A DNA stretch of 64,000 nucleotides from Neoarius graeffei (taxonomy: Eukaryota > Chordata > Actinopteri > Siluriformes > Ariidae), in NCBI RefSeq assembly GCF_027579695.1, contig NC_083571.1:37970443-38034442 (forward strand), read 5' to 3'. Every line of letters begins with the position of its first letter. Position 1 is the first letter of the stretch. Position numbers and translations under genes: made by a program. A model generated the notes under the pieces. That model made no database searches and had not been told where the DNA came from. It was given only the letters and a program-made list of their open reading frames with translations. Below are positions 30,301-42,747 of the stretch, piece after piece.

Positions 30301-31941
30301 CTAAGGCACTCTGGACAAAGCGTCCGCTATAACGTTGTCTGTACCCCGAATGTGTTTAACCTGCAAGTTGAAAGGTTGCAAGATCAAACACCACCGCATG
30401 AGCCGTTGATTTGAATTACGCATGCGCCAGATGAACTTCAACGGGTCATGGTCGGTATAGATGATGTTCTTTGAGGCACCCAAGTAAACCTCAAAGTGTT
30501 GTACAGCAAGGACCAGGGCTAGTGTCTCCTTCTCTATGGTCGAATACGACCACTGCGGAAGGCTAAATTTCTTAGAGAAATAAGAGACGGGATGTTCAAC
30601 TTCATCAGCACCGAGCTGGAGGAGGACAGCTGCAGCACCATAGTCACATGCATCGACAGCAAGGGATAAGGGCTTTGAAAAATCAGGCGCGCTCAAAACT
30701 GGAGCTGCAACCAAAAGTGACTTCAGATTTTCAAAAGCCCTACTGCATTGCTCTGACCAGGCATACGGAACCTTCAGACTTAACAAATCAGTTAACGGGG
30801 CTACTACTGCAGAGAAGTTCTTGCAAAATGCATGATAGTAGCCCGCCATGCCAAGAAATCTGCAGAGCTCGCGGCGATCAGCAGGGGCAGGAAAATTGCA
30901 GATGGCAGAGATTTTTGCATCCAACATACGCACCTTACCCCCTCCCACCAAGCGGCCGAGATACATAACAGTAGCCTTTCCAAATTCGCATTTTGCCAAA
31001 TTGATGGTCAAATTTGCAGACGAGAGACGCCGAAACAGTTCTCGAATTTGGACAAGGTGACTGGACCAATCAGGACTGTGCAATACAACATCGTCAAGAT
31101 AGGCCTCACAATTAGACATACCCGATAACACTGTATTGATCAGTCTCTGAAAACTCACGGGAGCATTACGCATGCCAAACGCCATTACGCGATAAGACAG
31201 AAAATCGTCCAGTGTTACAAAGGCAGAAATTTCCTTGGCTCTGGCTGTCAACGGAATTTGCCAGTAACCTTTGAGCAGATCAAATTTGCTCACAAACACA
31301 GCTGACCCCACCCTGTCAATGCAGTCATCAAGCCTCGGAAAAGGATAACAGTCAGGTACTGTGACTGCATTGACACGGTGGTAATCAGTACAAAAACGGA
31401 ACGTGTGATCAGATTTAGCTACAAGAAGACAAGGAGAACTCCAGGGACTCGAACTAGGCTCAGCAATGCCATTCGCCAACATGTACTCCACCTCCTTCCT
31501 CAAAATCGCCCTCTTTGCAGGATTAACGTGGTATGGATGCTGCTTGATGGGAACTGCAGTGCCAACATCAATATCATGCTCGAGAACTTGCGTTTGTTTT
31601 GGTACATCGCCAAAGAGCTCAGGGAACTGGTTGACTATTTCCACTATGTCAGCCCTCTGCGACAGAGATAGATGAGGAAGGTGAGACTCAAGCACAGAAA
31701 TCATAGCAGAATTGTTCAAGCGCCCCTCTACCACTGCATGACACGGGCTACACCCAACGTCATCATCCCCCTCTTCCACCGCAGAGATCAGCACCGCACC
31801 ACTGGACAGCGCCGGTTCAGCAGCCGGTTGTGGGTCAGGTGGCACAAGAGGAAGAGCAGAGGAGTCACGCTCATGAAACGGCTTCAACATATTCACGTGA
31901 CATAAGCGCTTCTGACGCCTACGATCTGGAGTCGCAATCAC
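30301..31941 (-). pseudogene. Reverse transcriptase-RNase H (546 codons open)
   Basis: Frame from 31941 to the stop at 30301. Early part is the pre-RT linker (HVNMLKPFHERD), then LEHDIDVGTAVPIKQHPYHV, ANGIAEPSSSPWSSPCLLVA, FVSKFDLLKGYWQIPLT, the catalytic YLDDVVLHSPDW, CRFLGMAGYYHAFCKNFSAV, RNase H LSLAVDACDYGAAAVLLQ, YSTIEKETLALVLAVQHFEV, YTDHDPLKFI and ADALSRVP at the end. YxDD and RNase H D-E-D residues are present. The domain is uninterrupted, but it is cut from integrase by a frame break at 31941-31950. Confidence 0.92.
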
Positions 31942-31949
31942 AGTCCCGA

Positions 31950-32888
31950 TCAGACAGACACTCTTTCCAAAACTTCATATGGGCCGCTAAATCGAGCCTG
32001 CAAAGCAGACCCAGGAACAGGTAGCAACATCAGCACTTTTTCGCCCACTACAAAGTGACGATCGACAGCCTTACGGTCATACCACTGCTTCATTTTACAT
32101 TGAGTTTGTTTTAGATGTTCACAAGCAAACTCACATGCCCGATGTAAATGATCGTGAAAGTCAGATACATGAGAAAGTATGTTCTTAGTGGGGTCATCAC
32201 TAAAACACTGGTGTTTCAGGACAGCCAACGGACCTCATGGTGAGTGCGCAAAAACAAGATCAGCTGGACTAAATCCCAAAGACTCCTGGACAACTTCCAT
32301 ACATGCAAACAACAACCAGGGAATAGCATCAGCCCAATCCCTACCAGTCTCTAAACAATACTTCTGTAACATACTCCTCAAAGTCTGGTGGAAACGTTCC
32401 AGTGCCCCCTGACTCTCAGGGTGAAAAGCACTGGAAATGTTGTGCTGGATGTGCAACTGTTGTAACACGTGGGCAAAGAGACGAGAGGTAAAATTAGACC
32501 CACGGTCGGTCTGCACAACCTTGGATAGACCGAACAGTGAGAAAAATGTTAACAGCTCCTTAAGTACAGCCTTGGTGGTGATAGTATGCAGAGGGATCGC
32601 CTCTGGGAAGCGAGTCGCTGCGCACATCATTGTCAACAGATACTGGTACCCACCTTTTGCACGGTCAAGTGGACCAACAATATCAGCGATGACTGTATCG
32701 AATGGCTGGCCTAACACAGGGATAGGATACAACGGCGCAGGTGGAATGGTTTGATTTGGTTTGCCAGCTAACTGGCAAACGTGGCACGTCTTGCAAAAAC
32801 GAACAATATCTCTCCTAACACTAGGCCAGAAAAATGTTGAGTAATACGATTTAATGTCTTTGCTATCCCCAAGCGTCCAGCCAAACAA
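31950..32888 (-). pseudogene. Integrase core and C-terminus
   Basis: 32888-32235: FCKTCHVCQLAGKPNQ (end of the HHCC finger), FDTVIADIVGPLDRAKGGYQ with catalytic Asp, LSKVVQTDRGSNFTSRLF with the second Asp, and FHPESQGALERFHQTLRSML with the Glu, so D,D-35-E is complete. 32228-31950, in another frame, gives the C-terminal strand-rich part KVLMLLPVPGSALQARFSGP YEVLERVSV. A frameshift at 32228-32235 separates them. Confidence 0.9.
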
Positions 32889-33538
32889 TCATGAGCTATA
32901 CTTAAAACCTTACTTCTATACATCTCAGGCAACACAATTTGGATGCACTCCTTCCCCAGGTTTGGAGCATGAGGAGGTCTCCACTTCCTCATCAACACTC
33001 CGTCTCTGAAAAATAAACACTGCGGTTCTTTTTCTATGTCAACATCTGACACAAGCTGCAACAATGGAGCAAGCATTGAGTCAGATTTCTGAGCAGAAAT
33101 CAAATTTTCACAAGACAAGTTCAGTGCGCTTTCAACTTTCACCAACGGCACAGAAGTAGTAGACGAAGGAACAATACTACCTAAATCATCAAGATTAGCA
33201 AAGAACGAATCAGACAAATCGGGTGCATCAACAGTGGAGGAGGACAGTGAGCGCTTACGCTCCTCAGAAGCTGCGCACTTCATCATAGCACGAGTGACAG
33301 CACAGGTGGGGAACACTTCGGGATGCTCCCGCACACACTCGTGGACAACAGATGGATCAGGGACAGAAACCTTAGGCAGCACATTTGAATTCTGTTTGGC
33401 CCTCACATTACCAAATGCGATATCATTCCCAAGAATAAAAGTTACTCCCGGAATAGGCAGTGAGCCACAAACCCCCACAGCAACAGTACCAGTAACCAAA
33501 TCAGATTGCAACTCAATTTGGTGAAGTGGAATGGTCAC
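32768..33538 (-). pseudogene. Protease end, linker and integrase zinc finger start
   Basis: Frame from 33538 gives PIPGVTFILGNDIAFGN, the second strand of the retropepsin fold (ILGND), an acidic/Ser-rich linker, the block LRKWRPPHAPNLGKE-like region (read MRKWRPPHAPNLG) and VLSIAHDCLAGRLGIAKTL, the His pair of the integrase finger. A frameshift near 32850 separates it from the Cys pair. A stop at 33539-33541 separates it from gag. Confidence 0.82.
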
Positions 33539-34084
33539 CTACCCCATTTCAAAGCCACGCACAAGGACACTAGTCCCCGTCTTTGTATTTTCAGACAAAG
33601 GCAAGATTCCCCCTAAGATAAACGACAGTGCAGCTCCAGTATCACGCAAGATACGCACTGGCACACGATTTTGATCGCCAGCCAGACACACATAACCATC
33701 ACTTAGAAAGGGTTCATAGCCAGTTTTCAACCCAGACACAGCTTGCAAAACAGAGGAGGAAGGACAAGCTTTAATTAACCCCACACTCTTGGTGTCCAAC
33801 TTTCCGTGCTTCTTCTTTAACACTGCACAGTCAGCCACCAAATGACCGGGCCTCTTACAATAATGACAGGTTTGTTCACCACCAGGCAAAGTTTTAGGCG
33901 AGTCAGGACAATGCTTGTTTTTAAAAGTCACGCGATGTGTCAGCGCATACTCGTCAGCCAGAACCGCGGCTTGATGTAATGTATTTACCTGACGCTCATG
34001 GAGAAAGGTGGCAACAGAAGGAGGGAGGCAATTCTTAAACTCCTCGATCAGCACCAGTTCACGCAGTTGTGCTTTACTGTGCAC
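33539..34084 (-). pseudogene. gag C-terminus, zinc knuckle and protease active site
   Basis: KAQLRELVLIEEFKNCLPPS and VNTLHQAAVLADEYALTH are the last SCAN-like helices; CHYCKRPGHLVADC is the CCHC knuckle; VRILRDTGAALSFI holds the protease motif as DTG. The frame stops at 33539 in the middle of the protease. Confidence 0.85.
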
Positions 34085-34776
34085 CTCACTAGCTGTGCAC
34101 CAACGATCGAACAGTATCTCTCACGAGCGAATTCTATATAGGTCTGACTGTCTACCTTTTTTGAGCACCGGAAGCGCTTCCTGTAAGCTTCAGGTACTAA
34201 CTGGTAACCCCGCAGAATTGCGGCTTTAACCACATCATAATCTGCACTTTCCTGGTGAGACAACGAAACAAATATTTGTTGGGCATGTCCTGTCAATACA
34301 GATTGAACTAACAGAGGCCACACATCCTTCGGCCAATTCAAGGTGTGAGCAACCTTCTCAAAGTGCGGAAAAAAATTATCCACGTCCTTTTCTGCAAAGG
34401 GAGGTACCAATTTGATGTGTTTCATGACATCAAACGGCACTGACGCCAAATCAACACCTCCCTGAGCAGCCTCGTTTTCTAGTGCTTTTAGCTGCAACTG
34501 ATTTTCAGTTTGTCTTAATTTTAACTCCTCCCGCCGATTATCTAATTCCTTCTCTCTAATGGAGAGCTCTTTCAACCGAATTGTCTCCGTTAGATCAACG
34601 TTAGGCAAGATTCCTTTCTCAATCAAAAAGGGATGGACTACACTCTTGATTGAGGTCTTCAACTGCTTCTCAGAAGCGCTGAGTTGAATGTCAAATAACC
34701 CAGCCACTTCAATCAATTGATCTTTTGTGAGACTATGAAAAGCCTCCAACGTCAGATTATCGGCAAAACCTTGTGC
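34048..34776 (-). pseudogene. gag N-terminus and SCAN-like capsid region
   Basis: A likely start is the Met at about 34788 (MMSAAQGFADNLTLEAFHSL). A SAP-like N-terminal helix pair (LTKDQLIEVAGLFDIQLSAS) is followed by a long Glu/Arg coiled coil (LKELSIREKELDNRREELKL), then VPPFAEKDVDNFFPHFEKVA, WPLLVQSVLTGHAQQIFVSL and AYRKRFRCSKKVDSQTYIEF. The frame shifts near 34090 and continues in 33539-34084. This N-terminal architecture differs from the Gln-rich start of the 23440 family. Confidence 0.82.
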
Positions 34777-35460
34777 CGCAGACATCATGGTGTCAATTGC
34801 AAATGGTACACACAAAAAACCACAAAATCGCACCTGCTGCAATGTGCGACACAAAAAAAACTGCAAACAAAGTAGTCACTAAAATTCCCCACCAAAGCAA
34901 CTACAGCTCTCTCCCCACACACAAGAGGGTGGTCCACCTCTCAACCAATAGGAGGACACAAGGCTAGACAGACCAAAAGGGCAAAACACCCACTAAAGCA
35001 GCACCGAAGTCTAACCAGAACCCCTAACCACCAATAGCATGGGAGAGAAAAAAAAAAAAAACATGCAAAACACCAAAGCGACAGAGCACACGACCGGAAT
35101 AATTTGGACTGTACTGCAACCTAAACACTTACCTGTCAAAAAAAACCCTAACCTGAACTAAACCTTACCACTAGTCTTCAGTGGTTCCCCTAAAAGGCGT
35201 AGTTTAACCGCAAACTCAAGGGGTGAATGATGCCACGCCCCTGAAGCAGGCCGACTAAGGGCTACCACCAAAAACAAATAACTAAAATAAAAAAGTGGTG
35301 GACTCTGTGTCCACCCGGCGGCTTCCTATTCACAGTACAGCAGAAACCACTCACAGCCGAACAAAAGTGCTCACCAAAAGTCTCAAACTTACAACCCACT
35401 TCTCTCAGTACAAAAAATATCAAAAGGTCAAAAGGGTGCAAAAATGGACAAGGCCCCAAA

Positions 35461-35802
35461 TGTTACAAACTGATGTAGCAGTGTAACATCTATAACAAAA
35501 GTCACAGGGCTCGTTTAAGTCTAGGGGTATTTTATTGTAAAATAATAACAAAACAAACCAAGGGAAAACCAACAAAGAATTAAAGTATATACAAAGGGGA
35601 AACCAAAACCACAAAGGAGAAACAAGCAGGCATCAGATAGGCGTGGAGCCAGCCCCGAGGAAAGCAAGAGCGTGTTCAGGCTCCCACCCTAGTATTTATA
35701 GGGGAGACATCATTGGCTCTACTCCAGCCACCTGTAAAACAATTAGGTGCAGCAACCATACAAAAATGTACTGGGGGCCCCTAGTGGTAGGAGGACGTAA
35801 CA
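35461..35802 (-). repeat. 5' LTR (342 bp) of the second Gmr1-like element
   Basis: TGTTACAAACTG at 35461 and GGACGTAACA to 35802; the ends TGTTAC/GTAACA are inverted. Contains TATTTATAG (35692-35700). Inside it lies TTTGGGGCCTTGTCC on the minus strand as a possible primer site. No partner LTR found. Confidence 0.75.
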
Positions 35803-36660
35803 TACGCCCACTAGTCTACATCCAATCCAATCCAGTTAAACTAAGCCGAATTATGTTCTTGAATATACGAAGGAAATCAGGAAAAACAGCTATCTTTGGT
35901 CAACTGAGGCAAGTCATAGACCTAGTTTACCCAGTACCCCTTAGGTATTTTAAACAACCAAAATAGAGCATTGGCCTAAATTAATCATTAACAATAAACA
36001 TTAATCTCATTACGTATTATTTAAACAAAAAAAAGTCAATGTAACTGTAAGACTAATATGAATGTGTGTAATGTAGTGTAGAAACTGAACTCATAAACTA
36101 GTAAATAAGAATGACGCAATCCATTCTCCATTTTCTCTTCTCATGTTACATTCAGCCATGCATTGTAGCCTAACGTTTTTTTTTTTTTTAATTGAAGTAT
36201 ATAAAACAGGTACAATCTAACAAATCCACAAAAATCAGGATAACAGATGAAGAAAATACATGGATGTAGACAAAAATAAATTAAGCAGAATAACTAGGCC
36301 TATAAAATTAATAAAACAAACAGGATAAATAAAAAGATAAATAAATAAAAGACAAATAAAAAATAAATAACCTCAGCAATGCAGATGTTAGATATGCATT
36401 GTAGCCTAACATAGCTTACATAATATTCTGTGCGTGTGTCACCTACTGGTGCATGTAGGATTCAGAACACAGCATATGATTGCAAAGTTATAATCTGATT
36501 CAACCATACATAGCCTAGTACCAGACAGCAGATTTTTCACCTCCAGCACTCACGGTCTCATGTTGCCATTTAGAAGATGTTTGCATTGTTGTTCGATTTA
36601 CAAATACTATACTGGTCTTTAGCTGCATATTTTTTACTTTACAAGATAGGCATCAAGTAC
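35803..36660. other. Non-coding stretch
   Basis: AT-rich, with a poly-T at about 36177-36190 and AATAAA-rich sequence 36290-36370. No gene or element boundary recognised. Confidence 0.5.
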
Positions 36661-37069
36661 ATTTTACATTTTGGGCGGTTTTAAGTGCATTTTGGCGGGT
36701 TTTGAACATATTTTGGGCTGGAAAACGTCAGCAGTATCTGGCAACACTGTCAGTGCAGCCTACAGGATCGTCATGGCAGAGAGAGAGAGAGAGAGAGAGA
36801 GAGCGCCCCAAAAAACGAAAATACAAAACCACTTCACCTCAGATTACACAAAAGAATATCCTTGTTTAATAAGAGTAAAAAATAATGACAGTTTCACGCG
36901 ATGTACTGTTTGCAACAGTGATTTCAGCATTGCCCATGGAAATGATTGTGTTGAGGTGAGTAGTGTCATTTCATGTGCATTATATTTAGGTCTACAACAG
37001 GCTGTCATGAAAAGACCAAACTTATTGAAGATTTCCGTAAAGTAACAATGTATGAATAAGCAGTTTACA

Positions 37070-37157
37070 TAAATATAATATAATATAATATAATATAATA
37101 TAATATAATATAATATAATATAATATAATATAATATAATATAATATAATATAATATG
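37070..37157. repeat. (TATAA)n pentanucleotide microsatellite
   Basis: About 17 perfect tandem copies, in the first intron of the hAT transposase pseudogene. Confidence 0.95.
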
Positions 37158-37349
37158 CTTTCATATCTTTTAGGGAGCACAACATATTATGGAGGCTAAG
37201 CGCAGGGAAGGCTGCTCCAATATATCTCAGTTCTTTTCATCAGAAAAGCAGAGTCTCATTGAGAAGGGTTAGGGTTAGGGTGTGTATTTCACATCTTTTG
37301 TTGTTGAACATAATGCGCCATTCCATGTGTGTAGGCATACTGGCAAGTT

Positions 37350-37726
37350 CTCATCTCATCTCATTATCTCTAGCCGCTTTATCCTGTTCTACAGGGTCGC
37401 AGGCAAGCTGGAGCCTATCCCAGCTGACTACGGGCGAAAGGCGGGGTACACCCTGGACAAGTCGCCAGGTCATCACAGGGCTGACACGTAGACACAGACA
37501 ACCATTCACACTCACATTCACACCTATGGTCAATTTAGAGTCACCAGTTAACCTAACCTGCATGTCTTTGGACTGTGGGGGAAACCGGAGTACCCGGAGG
37601 AAACCCACGCGGACATGGGGAAAACATGCAAACTCCACACAGAAAGGCCCTCATCGGCCACAGGGCTCGAACCCGGACCTTCTTGCTGTGAGGCAACAGC
37701 GCTAACCACGACACCACCGTGCCGCC
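37350..37726 (-). mobile_element. V-SINE, full length (2)
   Basis: Minus-strand copy ending GTGCCGCC at 37726. TSD CATACTGGCAAGTT (37336-37349) and CACACTGGCAAGTT (37727-37740), 13 of 14 bases. It splits a transposase exon between the codons for TGK and LFRK. Confidence 0.95.
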
Positions 37727-38022
37727 CACACTGGCAAGTTATTTAGGAAAATAGACTCGGAAATAGCAAGAAATTATGCCTGCTCCTCCACTAAGATAGC
37801 AGCGATGATGAACCTGGCACTGGAACCTGAATGTTCAAGTTCAAGTCAACTTTATTGTCAACAATGCCATATGTGCAGGACATACAGAGAATTGAAATTG
37901 CATTTCCCTCTTATCCGCAGTGCAAACAGTAATAAACATGACATATAAAATATAGGTACAATATATAAACTTTAAAAAACTTTAATAAACAGAAGAAAAA
38001 AAGGGGGGTATATTTACACACA

Positions 38023-38398
38023 GGCGGCACGGTGGTGTAGTGGTTAGCGCTGTCGCCTCACAGCAAGAAGGTCCTGGGTTCGAGCCCCGGGGCCGGCGAG
38101 GGCCTTTCTGTGTGGAGTTTGCATGTTCTCCCCGTGTCCGCGTGGGTTTCCTCCGGGTGCTCCGGTTTCCCCCACAGTCCAAAGACATGCAGGTTAGGTT
38201 AACTGGTGACTCTAAATTGACCGTAGGTGTGAATGTGAGTGTGAATGGTTGTCTGTGTCTATGTGTCAGCCCTGTGATGACCTGGCGACTTGTCCAGGGT
38301 GTACCCCGCCTTTCGCCCGTAGTCAGCTGGGATAGGCTCCAGCTTGCCTGCGACCCTGTAGAAGGATAAAGCGGCTAGAGATAATGAGATGAGATGAG
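38023..38398 (+). mobile_element. V-SINE, full length (3)
   Basis: 13-bp perfect TSD ATATTTACACACA at 38010-38022 and 38399-38411. It sits within another insert (37836-38520) whose start TTCAAGTTCAAGTCAACTTT resembles the 3' end of a common fish repeat. Confidence 0.95.
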
Positions 38399-40614
38399 AT
38401 ATTTACACACACAAGCTAAAGCTATCTAAGAAAAGACAGTGGCAATCCAGAAAGTATAAATATGGCAAATGTGGCAGTGTGAACAGAATTAACGGTATAT
38501 ATGTGGATGTGTACAAATTAATCCGGACAGAAAAAAGGCCATACAGTATTTTGGTTGATGAAAGCAATGACATCATGTGTGAGAATGTGCTATTTTAGTC
38601 AGGTACTACAGTGAAGCACAGGATAAGGGGACAGGTGGATTTGTGGATATGCCAGTGTGCAATGATGCCAAAGCTGAAAATATATTCAACAGCATTGCAT
38701 CATCCATGCATGAAAAAGGCCTTGAATGGTCTAATTGCATAGGATTCAGCAGTGACAACTGCAATGTTATGATTGGCAAAAACAACTCTGTTTTATCAAG
38801 ACTGAAAGCACAGGCCCCACATATATACAGTGTTGGCTGTCCTAGTCACTTGGTTAACATATGTGCCAAAACTGCTGCTAAAGAGCTCTCAATGTCACCT
38901 GAAGAATTGCTAATTGACATCTACTACTACTCTGAGAAAAGTTCAAAAAGAAGAGAGGAACTTAAACAGTTTCAGGACTTCTGTAATGTAGCCCAGCAGA
39001 GAGTACAAAAGCACTGCCCTACATGATGGCTTTCTTTGGGAAAATGCTTGGACCATCTACTTAACCGATGGCCTGCCTTTACTTCTTATTTTTAATCACA
39101 TAATGAGAATCAGAAGTCCTGTGATATTCAGAAGACGCTGACAGACCCAATTATGAAAATTTACACTTGCTTTCTCCACAATGCCACACAGTGTTTTGAC
39201 AAATTTAATTTGATTTTTCAAAACAAGGCACCCATTCTTTTCAAATTAAACGACAGTGTTGAAGAGCTCCTGCATGACATAGCAAGCAGATTTATTGTGC
39301 CAAAGGTGTTGAGAGAACAGAAAGTGCAGGAGATACAGTAGATGTGAGTAACCCTGAAATCCACTGTGAAGATGAAGAGCTTTTTGTTGGGTTCTTGACA
39401 AGGAGGCACTTGCTAAGTGAGGAAGCCCTCCCCCCTTACAAGACAAAGCAATTCTTCAAAGATGCCAAAGCATTCTATGTCAGGAGCTTCCAAAAAGTAA
39501 AGGAAAAGTTCCCAATGAGAGACCAAATCTTGACAAATCTGTCAGTGGTTAATCCAGAGAGCCAAGATGATATGAAACCAGAGCAGATTTTGACTTTGGC
39601 TGAGAGATTCCCTAATGTGATGAAGGCAGATACCAGAGAACAACTTCACTTGGAAGTCCTGGATTATACCTCTACCAATTTGGAAGCACTGGTCCCAAAT
39701 TACAAAAATTTGTCAATCGATGAGTTCTGGGGGAAGCTGTCCAAGGTAAAATCAGTAAGCTCAGGGCAGGTCAGATTCAAGGAGCTCTGCCAGTTAATGA
39801 AGGTGTTGTTGGTTCTGCCTAATTCCAATTGTGATGTGGAGAGAGCATTCAGTTTGGTGCGTCACATCAAAACTAAATTCAGGTGTCAGATGTCTCACCA
39901 AACTCTTGTGAACCTGATGTCCTGTAAAATCAACAAATTCATTGACAAAGAGTGCTATGAGCTTGAAGTTTCAGGGAAATTGCTCAAGTCTGCAAAGCAA
40001 GCAGCATCAAAATACAATGAAACCCTGCAAAAGTCACATGAAAAGGCCTCAATCGTGGCCTACATTTAGGCAAAAAAACAGTGTTCTATTCATGTAAAGA
40101 TATGAAAGGAAATTGGATCCTAACATGGAAAAGACATGGAAGTAGGCCTACGTTCTGGCTATGTCCAACCTATGTAAATAGTTACTGAAAAAGTTGTGTT
40201 CTATTCATGTAAAAGCAAAAATGAAAGGAAATACCATAAGTGTTGTTTCATATGGCTTGCTCTGTAACATTCTAGTAGTTAATTAAAATTTGTTGAAGTT
40301 ACATCGCCCCCCTGTTATGTGCATCTTTATTTATTTATTTTTTTTTCCCATCAGCATGACTTTTTTCCCATCAGCGGGGGGGGGTCACGACACCTCCCTG
40401 AAATGAGTTTCTGCAGGTTGGGATGTCTGCATGGTCCAATTATGTTTATACACAAGAGCACTTATGTGTTGCAGGTTTCAGCCAATCAGAACTCCCTTTA
40501 CTGAACCGATTTGTCTTATAAGTTGGAGTCTTATTGTGGAAATTGTAAATGTGTTTCCATGACAACGTTTAAAAAAAAATCTAGAAAATGTGAAAATCCA
40601 CAGTAACTGTACAA

Positions 40615-40616
<2 letters not shown>

Positions 40617-40680
<64 letters not shown>
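40617..40680. repeat. (CA)n microsatellite
   Basis: About 32 dinucleotide copies. Confidence 0.97.
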
Positions 40681-40682
<2 letters not shown>

Positions 40683-41950
40683 TTCTACTGTTGTACACAT
40701 CTGTGGAGTGTTTTGTGAAAGCTGTGAAGCCTGTGTGTGTCTTGGGAAACCCTCCATATTCTGGTTGTCCTACAGTGCCTGGCGTTTATGTACCTAATCG
40801 TGGCCATGGTGGATGTTTCCATGACTTGAGCTCGGCTGGGCAGATTATCTGCGGTGAGTCACATTGATGAAGCTGCGAAAATGTTAACACACATTTTTTT
40901 TTTTTACATTTTTATAAATCAGTTTTCCAAAGTAAACTGAGCAAAGAGGAAAAATGGAAACAAGATCATGAGGGAAGTAAGGGAATAAGGAAAGAAGGGA
41001 GCATGTCAGGGAGAGATCTGCGAAAGCTGAAACAGGGAAGTCAGGAAACAGAGGTGAAAGGATGGGGACTCTTGGGGGAAGAAGGGAAGAAGGAAATGAG
41101 AAGATGCAACTCAGGAAGGATGAGTAAAATGGGAAGGAAAAAAGTTGGAGGCAAAACATTCGGGCATTAACATGAATATTTGTTCTGCCTCCATTTGCTT
41201 CTCTTTTCTTTATCTTTCAGCAGTCTGTAAAAAGAGAGCTCCGATTTCTTGTTAAATCTATTTGTACAGTCAATCATACAGCGGCTCTTTCACATTTTAC
41301 ATCTGTTTTTTAGTGTTTTCATGGCATTAGAGCTGTGTTACTTCCACCTATGGTGAAGTCACGTATTCCTGCTCTTGTACATTACTGCACCCTCTGCTAT
41401 CTAAACTGTCTATTACAGTGAGGAAAAACTAAGATTACACAGTCTGATAAATAACCATTCATTTTTTTTTCATCGATTCAAATAATCATAAATTTGTATC
41501 ATGATTTATTGTTGCCCAAGATATTGTGACATGCCTACATTTTAGTGTTTCAAAGTGTTTCTGGGCCTGTAATAATCATGTTAAATCTCAGACAGGACAT
41601 TAGCTCCAACCCCCGAATGGCACAGCTCAGCTCTGTCTCTTTGCCTTAAAAGGTATGGAGTTTGCAGAATATGGCAGTGTATTACTACTATGGCAGAAGA
41701 ACCAAAACAGATGAGTATCATGTTATAAGTTGAAAGGTTTATTGTGATATTTTCACATTATTATGACAAGAAACTTTTCTTGTTATAATAAGTTTCTATG
41801 TCACAATAACTTGAAAATATCTGTTTGAAACATGAAAAACATCTGATCATCACAATAAACTTTTCACCTTGTAATGTGATACTGATCCATTTTTCTTTTT
41901 CTGATGTGGCAGCAATACACTTTCACAAAAGAGAAATGATGAGAACGATG

Positions 41951-42224
41951 TCTCATCTCATCTCATTATCTCTAGCCGCTTTATCCTGTTCTACAGGGTT
42001 GCGGGCAAGCTGGAGCCTATCCCAGCTGACTACGGGCGAAAGGCGGGGTACACCCTGGACAAGTCGCCAGGTCATCACAGGGCTGACACATAGACCCAGA
42101 CAACCATTCACACTCACATTCACACCTACGGTCAATTTAGAGTCACCAGTTAACCTAACCTGCATGTCTTTGGACTGTGGGAGAAACCGGAGCACCTGGA
42201 GGAAACCCACGCGGACACGGGGAG
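41951..42224 (-). mobile_element. V-SINE, 5'-truncated (4)
   Basis: The tail CTCATCTCATCTC is on the left; the body runs to ...CGGACACGGGGAG and then stops, lacking the tRNA head. Copy I shows the uninterrupted site near 8232 (GAACGATGTGTCAG). Confidence 0.92.
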
Positions 42225-42523
42225 ATGATGTGTCAGTATTTTATTTTTAACAGATGGACAGCAGATGGGTCAAAAGCTCACACATGGCTCCTTTAATATT
42301 AGGTTAGTGTGATGACCTTCTTCTTTCAGCTGTTCCTGTTAGGGGACGCCACAGCGAATAATATCCCTCCATCTCCTCCTGTCCTCCATATCTTCTTGCT
42401 TAATGCGATAATGTCAACTCTAAATATTTAACTTGCAGAGTGATAGTTTAAAACCAATTAAAGCATGTTTACAGAACCTACTACATTACATCAAACACTA
42501 ATGTGTATATGAACAGAGTTTTT

Positions 42524-42568
<45 letters not shown>

Positions 42569-42747
42569 CATAAGAAAATGAGGATGTCCTGTTCCTGTGT
42601 CCTTTGTAACAGTTAAAGTAAATTAATTGCTGCTGAGATCATGATAGAAGGTATGAGGTACATTTTAAATATTTATAGTTTTATCTGGTTTATTAACTGG
42701 TAACCTGGAGCCGGTTGCATAAAACTGTTTGAGACTAGTCTTAGAAG

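Larger units (their letters stand above)
30301..35802 (-). mobile_element. Second Gmr1-like gypsy family, near-complete, 3' LTR missing
   Basis: Minus strand from the 5' LTR (35802-35461) through leader (35460-34867), gag (34866-33800), zinc knuckle, protease, integrase (33000-31950) and RT-RNase H (31941-30301). Integrase lies upstream of RT as in Gmr1. The protein motifs differ markedly from the 23440 element, so it is a separate family. No 3' LTR is visible left of 30301, where the outer hAT ends at 30222. Four frame breaks or stops separate the parts. Confidence 0.9.
36773..40069 (+). pseudogene. hAT transposase gene, multi-exon, broken by V-SINEs and stops
   Basis: Exon 1 (36773-36955): M-A-then (ER)n from a GA microsatellite, KTKIQNHFTSDYTKEYPCLI, and the BED-type half CTVCNSDFSIAHGNDCVE with donor GAG|GTGAGT. 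Exon 2 starts 37174 (REHNIMEAKRREG, NISQFFSSEKQSLIEK), then FTSFVVEHNAPFHVCRHTGK, is cut by a V-SINE (37350-37726) and resumes LFRKIDSEIARNYACSSTKI. After another insert (37836-38520) come ILVDESNDI (catalytic Asp), IGFSSDNCNVMIGK (second Asp), GCPSHLVNICAKTAAKEL, and from 39344 to 40069 the C-terminus with LLVLPNSNCDVERAFSLVRH, the dimerisation motif. Stops occur near 38599, 39025, 39092 and 39339. Confidence 0.88.

Noticed and set aside
37351..37638. Conserved protein FPPQSKDMQVRLTGDSKL repeated in the window
   Set aside because: It is the V-SINE core translated; every full-length SINE copy gives it.
40478..40681. Cys/Val repeat protein frame
   Set aside because: Direct translation of a (CA)n microsatellite. 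The same holds for frames over 37081-37160 and 58808-59051.
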